Positions 41,201-44,857 of a stretch of 44,857 bases of DNA are shown piece after piece. The position numbers were made by a program, and so were the translations under genes. How positions within the stretch are numbered: position 1 is the first letter of the stretch; every line of letters starts with the position of its first letter. This DNA comes from a virus, in IMG/VR virus record IMGVR_UViG_3300004231_000043, positions 1 to 44,857 of that record. One strand, 5' to 3'. The notes under the pieces were generated by a model, which worked only from the letters and a program-made list of their open reading frames with translations, was not told the origin of the DNA and searched no databases.

Positions 41201-41749
41201 GTGGCCCAGCGGGTCTATTTCGATGATGTGGCGATGGCCGTTACCGAAAACGCGCCGGCTACTACCACGGCGACGTTGGCGAACCTCGATTTTTCTTCCG
41301 GCCTTTCCGGATGGGTGCAGTTCCCTGAGGTCTCGGTGTACTCGCCCTCCATAACAACCGCTGGCGGCGTGGCCACGTTCACGCCGGTGTCTGTTGGCGT
41401 GCACAAATACTTGATTTGCGAGGATCCAATCACTGATATGGACGCCATCGACAAATGGCTGAAAGTGACAGCCGAGGTGAACTGTAACGACCCGACCGTT
41501 TTCGCAGGGGTGACCCGCGGCGGCGTTGGCCTGAGTTACGCCGTCAAGTTGGCGGGCGAGTACAACTACACGGGCTGGGCAAATCCGGTGGAGCGTGGCG
41601 ACTGGACTACACGTAGCCGCTGGATACGCCAAAGATTTGTGGAGGCCGGTGCCACTTTCCACGTTTGTGTGCTGTTCAAAGCCGCGGTGGGCTATAGCGC
41701 CAGCGTTCGCAATATCAGCGCGGCAGTCACCAACGCGCCGGTGGCCTGA
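38204..41749 (+). CDS. Tail-tip / host-specificity protein (J-like)
   Basis: This 1181-residue protein is the largest in the window. The first two-thirds (to about residue 775) form the hub/central-fibre part, including a J-like segment around SLTAAADWFYAKGFGLCTLRY and ESAAEFIRRIERVAGCSW. A glycine-rich hinge lies near residues 780-800, then a proline-rich linker, then about 350 residues with two beta-sandwich-like units (each ending in VYFDDVAMAV or a like strand) that probably bind cell-surface sugars. The ATG at 38204 has GGAG about 9 nt upstream. Parts of the 38.6-39.1 kb stretch are less GC-rich than the neighbours, hinting at domain exchange. Confidence 0.82.
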   Translation: MGGKKVTTGYWYHLAWHDGLCLGPLDAYLEFRPGTKPAWSGRAVANQTLYINSPELWGGEKDQGGVVGPLSLMFGEPGQTPNPYLVGTFGSQTVAWRGVATVAFEGGKYGANNPYAQKRAHKVERIKQGWDGTGCWYPAKAAIPMGSDFYSGFTDLSWTLPAESGLSVVTDEFTLSGTGGGEVDVTLSLSGRIEYRPYDASVSVVDPASPHIITAASDHASDHTTHNIYKIEIDLPPQVYYVNYKPLAEWTTGAFEFAGEQLRVTVANNATVRVVADPVDGYQDGPAPQYIDIDVVGVDGAGFFAKNPAHMILWAHTQQHCGAQPMETVHIPSLTAAADWFYAKGFGLCTLRYPDKESAAEFIRRIERVAGCSWTQNRGDGLWYLDIINGEYDYESLPILTDDDIVSFEEIPTVLDDAVNSVSVKYFDPQRKEAITTRPLTAMALVAEFGTTHQTFEFPELPIDSLANRVADRELRARATPTRVFTLATTRKTAGWRRNTYFRLQLPKRGIADMVCLLAEINSGSLKSGAVQIKATQDIYSLAETAYTETEVGVDTRPPATPVAITQEVAFEAPLIDLAATLSASELADLPDDAGYVVGVAANPGGMRDFTMMVAPSGGGYSAVSDGEFSPTATAGRDVLPGEKTAIPVTDAVRLADVQVGDLMLWVNPTLGDELCRVDAVDATGNTLDLGRGCGDTVPKLHLAGSRMFFYQSGAAYDATQYISGESINVKLLTNSYSARLPESAATALGVTFARRADRPYPPANIKINGMPLFDVDSSGGGGGAGGGTGGGGGGGGGGTVPTLPPASTPSGSPASPAPGPNGGYPDDAPYPVPEPTVFGSDVVGAGGDFSEPADLSNWRDGFGNPLDNRWSIVGGRLCFYGQGAASAYYWPALRTLALQLLPHYSFSVTGTAECDAGAKASLGVGRSIGPGGSSISLLAGYDPDAFGQSAMSDPVEYGTPTAITHVFEDKRPLYGVTADGVVIVSATAPGVLALVEGPVAQRVYFDDVAMAVTENAPATTTATLANLDFSSGLSGWVQFPEVSVYSPSITTAGGVATFTPVSVGVHKYLICEDPITDMDAIDKWLKVTAEVNCNDPTVFAGVTRGGVGLSYAVKLAGEYNYTGWANPVERGDWTTRSRWIRQRFVEAGATFHVCVLFKAAVGYSASVRNISAAVTNAPVA

Positions 41750-41750
41750 T

Positions 41751-42134
41751 ATGTCCATTACCGTGACATGGGACTACCACAACGGCCCTGCTCAAGCCGA
41801 CATTCCCGTTGCATGGGACGATGGCGATACGGGCCGGGAAACAGGCCAGCAGACAGTATTCGAATGGCGCTGGCGCGCAGACCCTGCGGACGCCTGGAGC
41901 GCGCCGCTTATCCAAATCATCGACATGCCCGCCACCACAACCTATACGCCGCCCGGCGACGGGTTCGTGCAGATGGTGGCCTACAGCATTCTGGCGGGCC
42001 TTGTGAGCTGGCAGGGCTGCACCGCTGAATTCGAAGTTTCCGGCGGTGAGCTGGCCGCGCCAGCGGCATACACAGATGAATCCTCAGCAAATTACGAAGA
42101 CGAAATCGGCAATCCATACATGGATAAGGACTGA
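41751..42134 (+). CDS. Small tail-fibre region protein
   Basis: This 127-residue beta-rich protein (SITVTWDYHNGPAQADIPVAW, then FEWRWRADPADAW) resembles a fibronectin-like sandwich by strand pattern. It starts 1 nt after the tip gene. It is probably a minor fibre or tip accessory. Confidence 0.65.
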   Translation: MSITVTWDYHNGPAQADIPVAWDDGDTGRETGQQTVFEWRWRADPADAWSAPLIQIIDMPATTTYTPPGDGFVQMVAYSILAGLVSWQGCTAEFEVSGGELAAPAAYTDESSANYEDEIGNPYMDKD

Positions 42135-42136
42135 AA

Positions 42137-42607
42137 ATGGCACGCTGGAAAGATAAACCGCAGCTCGCAACGCTCGCCGGCAATGAGGTAATCCCAGCTA
42201 CCAGCCTTTCTGGTGGCGGTAAATTGGGTGGCGGCACGGTTGCTGCAAATGACGACATCCACATCGCGCTAGAAGACCTGCGCCGCTACGTAACCACGCC
42301 CAAGATCGTCACCACGATCACCAGCGGCACCATCACGCCGGCTGGCGATACCGACCTGGTGCGGCCTGCCTCACTGACCGCGGCGCTTACCATTGCCAAC
42401 CCAACCGGAACACTGGTGGACGGCGCATCGTTCGAGGTGCAGCTCTACAGCGCCGCCGCGCAGGGGCTGACGTGGGGCAGCAAGTACGCCGACCGGATGG
42501 GCGCGCTGCCGGCGACCACAGTTGCCGGCAAGTACCACTACATCGGCCTTGAATACAACGCCGCCGACGACAAGTTCTACTGCCGCTACGCGCAGGTGCA
42601 GGCGTGA
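42137..42607 (+). CDS. Tail-fibre head protein / virion structural protein
   Basis: This is a 156-residue protein. The N-terminal half (KLGGGTVAANDDIHIALEDL) is of the kind that links fibre modules; the C-terminal half (ANPTGTLVDGASFEVQLYS, then YHYIGLEYNAADDKFYC) is a small beta barrel found in many phage fibres. It lies next to the LamG-like fibre gene. Confidence 0.68.
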   Translation: MARWKDKPQLATLAGNEVIPATSLSGGGKLGGGTVAANDDIHIALEDLRRYVTTPKIVTTITSGTITPAGDTDLVRPASLTAALTIANPTGTLVDGASFEVQLYSAAAQGLTWGSKYADRMGALPATTVAGKYHYIGLEYNAADDKFYCRYAQVQA

Positions 42608-43383
42608 AGCCGTTTTTTATTGGGAGGCGGTTCGGGCACGGAGGAACCTCCGGAAGTTCTGACCCTCACTTCGCTAAAGTAGCTCTGCTGCTGCATTTCG
42701 AGGGGGCGAACAACAGCACCACGTTTACGGACAGCAGCAGCCATGCGCGGGCAGCAACGGTTGTTGGTGCCGCCAAGCTGTCCACAACGTCCCCGTTGAC
42801 GGGTAGCGCCTCCGGGGTCTTCCCATCCAATAGCGATTACCTGACGTTTGCAGGTATCTCCGCAGATGGCATTGGCACTGGGGCTTTTTGCATCGAAGTG
42901 GACGTACGGCTGGCATCCAGTCCGTCGTATGCGCCTTTAATGGGGTGCGGAGCGTTCGCGGTAGGCTACTACGAATGGACGATGTTCATGGGTAGCACCA
43001 CCGAATTGATTTTCTACTACGGACTGCGCGGAGTAAATCAAGCCCACATTGCGTTCCAGCTTCCGGTAACTATCTCAACTGGCACGAAATACAAATGCTG
43101 CGTCCGCAGAGACTCCAGCGGCAACTGGGCTGCGTATCTGGACGGGGTGAAATGCGCAACGTACAGGTTCTCTCCCACAGCAGGCGGGATTTCATTTGGC
43201 CCGGTCACCTCCGGGGAATTGAACAACCCTGTGGGACTTGTAGGCGGGTCAGACATAGTTTGGGTTGCGGCGCCTCCTGAGCACACTTTGAATGCGACGC
43301 TGGACGAGCTGCGCTTCACCGTTGGCGAGAGCCGGTACACGGGAAGCTACACACCAGAGTCGGGGGCGTTTCCAGATTCTTAG
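42604..43383 (+). CDS. LamG-like (concanavalin A-like) tail fibre protein
   Basis: In this 259-residue protein, after a short basic start, residues about 23-245 match the LamG_3 pattern: VALLLHFEGANNSTTFTDSS, SDYLTFAG, FCIEVDVRL, WAAYLDGVKCATY and a closing LDELRFTVGESRYTG. Such domains bind glycans, so this is likely a receptor-binding fibre. The GTG start overlaps the previous stop (GTGA). The low GC for this window and the terminal position suit a swapped fibre gene. Confidence 0.82.
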   Translation: MKPFFIGRRFGHGGTSGSSDPHFAKVALLLHFEGANNSTTFTDSSSHARAATVVGAAKLSTTSPLTGSASGVFPSNSDYLTFAGISADGIGTGAFCIEVDVRLASSPSYAPLMGCGAFAVGYYEWTMFMGSTTELIFYYGLRGVNQAHIAFQLPVTISTGTKYKCCVRRDSSGNWAAYLDGVKCATYRFSPTAGGISFGPVTSGELNNPVGLVGGSDIVWVAAPPEHTLNATLDELRFTVGESRYTGSYTPESGAFPDS

Positions 43384-43392
43384 GTAAAACAG

Positions 43393-43430
43393 GGCGCCCG
43401 GCCGTCGACGGCAATCGACGTCCGGGCGCC
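43393..43430. terminator. Strong hairpin after the fibre gene
   Basis: GGCGCCCGG (43393-43401) pairs with CCGGGCGCC (43422-43430), and inside it CGTCGA pairs with TCGACG, leaving one C/T mismatch and a 6-nt loop. The 16-bp stem closes 9 nt after the fibre stop, which fits an end to the late tail transcript. There is no T-run on the plus strand, whereas on the minus strand TTTT follows, so it may be two-way or rho-independent only on the minus strand. Confidence 0.6.
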
Positions 43431-43526
43431 GCAACGCACGCGATCTCACCGCGTGGAATTGGCCGAGGCCCTGCCGCTCCCGAGAGCGCAGCCAGTTTCG
43501 GCGATCCCAATCGCAAGGAGTGAGAC

Positions 43527-43715
43527 GTGGCGAAAACCAGTACCAATGCGACCGCGCATCGAGACGCGGCAAAGGCAATCCCAGGGCGGAATGGCTACCG
43601 CCACCGCCAGCAGTTCGGCATCGTGGTGATCTGCGACAACGAACAGGCGCAGGAGCGGGCCTACACCCACCTGCAACGCGCGGGCTTCAAGAAGCTCAAG
43701 GTGGTGACCGTATGA
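43527..43715 (+). CDS. Small protein paired with the ABC-GNAT gene
   Basis: This 62-residue protein has a GTG start (AAGGAG 7 nt upstream), a basic N-terminus and a compact beta-alpha-beta part (QFGIVVICDNEQAQERAY then FKKLKVVTV). It overlaps the next gene by 4 nt (ATGA), so the two are probably made together. It lacks the zinc-finger cysteines of Mu Com. Function unknown. Confidence 0.65.
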   Translation: MAKTSTNATAHRDAAKAIPGRNGYRHRQQFGIVVICDNEQAQERAYTHLQRAGFKKLKVVTV

Positions 43716-44857
43716 AGATCCAGGTCAACCATCGGTGCAGCGACTTCGACAGCTACCGCGCCGCGCGGGTGAAGTCGCTGTTCAACTGCGAGAGCGGCGC
43801 CAATTTCCAGCTCACGGCTGAGCTGCCGATCGAGGACAACGACTGGCGCATTGGCGTCGTGGTGGGGCCTTCTGGCTCAGGCAAGACCAGCATCGGCAAC
43901 CGGGTTTTCGGGCCGCGGGCCGTGTGGCGGCCGCGCTGGCCGAAGGATGCGCCGGTCATCGATGCGATCGCGCCAGGCGAGGCGTTCGATGCGGTGCCGG
44001 CGGCGCTGTCGGCCGTGGGGCTTGGCTCGGTTCCGGCATGGCTGCGGCCCTACCAGGTGCTGAGCAACGGCGAGCGGTTCCGCGCTGACTTGGCCAGGCT
44101 GATTGCCGAGCGGCCGCCGCGTGCTGTGGTGGACGAATTCAGCAGCGTGGTCGACCGGCAGATCGCCCGGATCGGTGCGATGGCCTTCGCCAAGGCGTGG
44201 CGTCGTGGCGCTGGCCAGGCGGTGCTGCTGAGCTGCCATTACGACGTGCTGGACTGGATCGAGCCGGACTGGATCTACGACACGTCGACCGGCACCTTCG
44301 AGCGGGCGGAAGCCGGGAGGCGACTTCGGCGACGCCCGCCGATCGCATTCGACCTGTGGGAAACCGGACGCCACCATTGGCCGGCATTTGAGCCGCATCA
44401 CTATTTAAAGCTGCCGCCCATGATCGCCGCCACGTACTACGTGGCCTCCGTCGACGACCAGCTGGTGGCGCACGTGGCGGTCAGTACCCGCCCCGGCATG
44501 GCGGAGGCCCGCGCCTGCCGGCTGGTGGTCATGCCCGAGTGGCAGGGCGCCGGAGTTGGCTTACGCTTCTTACAAGCTGTCTGCGAGCGCTGGCGCACTG
44601 GCCAGAACCGCTACGGCATCAAGGTGCCCACCCTGTTCCACACCAGCCATCCGGGTCTGTGTGCGGCGCTGCGGCGCGACCCGCGCTGGACGCAGGTCAG
44701 CGGCAGTCTGATTGGAAGCAACCGCCAGCGCTGCAAGGACGCGATGGCGCGCTCGGTAATCCGTGGCCGCATGGCCTTCGTTGGGGCCGGATACGGCGGC
44801 CATTTCCGGGCGGTGCAGGGGTTTCGCTACCTTGTGGAGGACACCGCATGCGCTTGA
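43712..44857 (+). CDS. ABC-type ATPase fused to a GNAT domain (candidate Mom-like DNA-modification protein)
   Basis: This is a 381-residue protein. Residues 1-205 are a compact ABC ATPase: Walker A GPSGSGKTS (52-60), signature LSNGE (117-121), Walker B AVVDE with the catalytic Glu (138-142) and switch His in SCHYD (176). No membrane segment is present, so it is not a transporter. Residues about 210-381 resemble a GNAT fold, with the acyl-CoA loop in MPEWQGAGVGLRF (QGAGVG at 278-283). The gene is near the right end of a Mu-like phage, where Mu keeps mom, whose product also has a GNAT fold and modifies adenine. A DNA-modification or anti-restriction role is therefore plausible, but inferred. 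A new ATG begins inside its 3' end. Confidence 0.78.
   Translation: MKIQVNHRCSDFDSYRAARVKSLFNCESGANFQLTAELPIEDNDWRIGVVVGPSGSGKTSIGNRVFGPRAVWRPRWPKDAPVIDAIAPGEAFDAVPAALSAVGLGSVPAWLRPYQVLSNGERFRADLARLIAERPPRAVVDEFSSVVDRQIARIGAMAFAKAWRRGAGQAVLLSCHYDVLDWIEPDWIYDTSTGTFERAEAGRRLRRRPPIAFDLWETGRHHWPAFEPHHYLKLPPMIAATYYVASVDDQLVAHVAVSTRPGMAEARACRLVVMPEWQGAGVGLRFLQAVCERWRTGQNRYGIKVPTLFHTSHPGLCAALRRDPRWTQVSGSLIGSNRQRCKDAMARSVIRGRMAFVGAGYGGHFRAVQGFRYLVEDTACA
44848..44857 (+). CDS. Start of a further gene, cut by the window edge
   Basis: ATGCGCTTGA begins 7 nt after TGGAGG (44835-44840), an excellent ribosome binding site, and overlaps the ABC-GNAT stop in a different frame. Only three codons are visible. 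It shows that the operon and the prophage continue to the right. Confidence 0.6.

Larger units (their letters stand above)
6054..44857. mobile_element. Mu-like transposable prophage (BcepMu/B3-type layout), right end outside the window
   Basis: The block carries a DDE transposase A, an AAA+ target protein B, GemA, a Mor-type activator and Mu-type packaging and head genes (DUF3486, gp28-like terminase, DUF935 portal, MuF, gpG, protease/scaffold, DUF1320, gp37). Early genes read left and late genes read right from a divergent control region near 16.8 kb, as in BcepMu and B3, not as in Mu. The tail genes are of the long flexible type. The left end is not fixed: it lies between the NDT stop (6003) and the last early gene (6272), and TGTATAACG at 6054 is one candidate terminus. 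The element spans at least 38.6 kb here, near the usual 36-40 kb of this group, so the right end should lie a short way past the window. Confidence 0.9.

Noticed and set aside
43527-43715. The 62-residue gene as Mu Com (translation activator of mom)
   Set aside because: The length matches by chance but there is only one cysteine, so the zinc finger of Com is absent.
1-44857. CRISPR arrays, tRNA or rRNA genes
   Set aside because: No regularly spaced repeats and no tRNA-like or rRNA-like segments were seen on reading either strand.

Overview
The window is GC-rich and tightly packed. It reads as part of a gammaproteobacterial chromosome, most likely Xanthomonadaceae (Stenotrophomonas, Lysobacter or Xanthomonas type). 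That is an inference from base composition and from the pairing of a CapW-controlled CBASS with a Mu-like prophage; no housekeeping gene is present to fix the taxon. It has two parts: a small defence island (about 1-6003) and a transposable (Mu-like) prophage that starts between 6004 and 6271 and runs past the right edge.

Defence island. A short tyrosine recombinase (1-624, minus) lies next to a three-gene CBASS operon on the minus strand: an HNH-SAVED nuclease effector (Cap5 type, 3961-2726), a CD-NTase (2729-1548) and a stand-alone E2-like protein with a C-terminal SEC-C-like cysteine motif (1551-802). The cistrons overlap by 4 nt (ATGA), so they look translationally coupled. This is the type II-short CBASS layout. 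A WYL-domain regulator of the CapW/BrxR type (4165-5043) is divergent. It shares with the operon a 203-bp intergenic region that holds a consensus-like promoter (TTGACA-N17-CATAGT on the minus strand) overlapped by an imperfect palindrome, a good candidate CapW operator. Behind capW, in the same direction, is a zinc-ribbon plus nucleoside-deoxyribosyltransferase-like protein (5077-6003), a possible extra defence gene.

Prophage, early half (leftward, about 16732 to 6272). From a divergent control region the leftward operon encodes small DNA-binding proteins including a Ner-like one, a DUF3102-like protein, the DDE transposase A, the AAA+ target protein B, a series of small early proteins, DUF3164, an RdgC homologue, a GCRC-motif protein, GemA (DUF1018) and a Mor-type activator at the end. 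Nearly every junction overlaps by 1-8 nt.

Prophage, control and cargo (16733-19220). The rightward repressor gene is followed by a secreted protein and a lipoprotein, which look like lysogenic-conversion genes. Convergent to these is a short leftward locus. Its first reading frame starts like the anti-CBASS protein Acb2 but stops after 14 codons.

Prophage, late half (rightward, 19221 to the right edge). It encodes lysis (holin-like protein, lytic transglycosylase, nested Rz/Rz1), Mu-type DNA packaging and head genes (gp25-27-like proteins, terminase, DUF935 portal, MuF, gpG, protease/scaffold, DUF2190 cement protein, major capsid), head-tail joining proteins, and a long-tail module of siphovirus type with a predicted -1 frameshift in the tail chaperone, a 916-residue tape measure protein, a tail-tip protein and a LamG-like fibre. 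The layout (leftward early, rightward late, Mu-like head, flexible tail) resembles the BcepMu/B3 group. The last genes are a 62-residue protein and an ABC-ATPase fused to a GNAT domain. They sit where Mu carries com-mom, and a further gene begins 10 nt before the right edge. The right prophage end is therefore outside the window, and the element is at least about 38.6 kb long.
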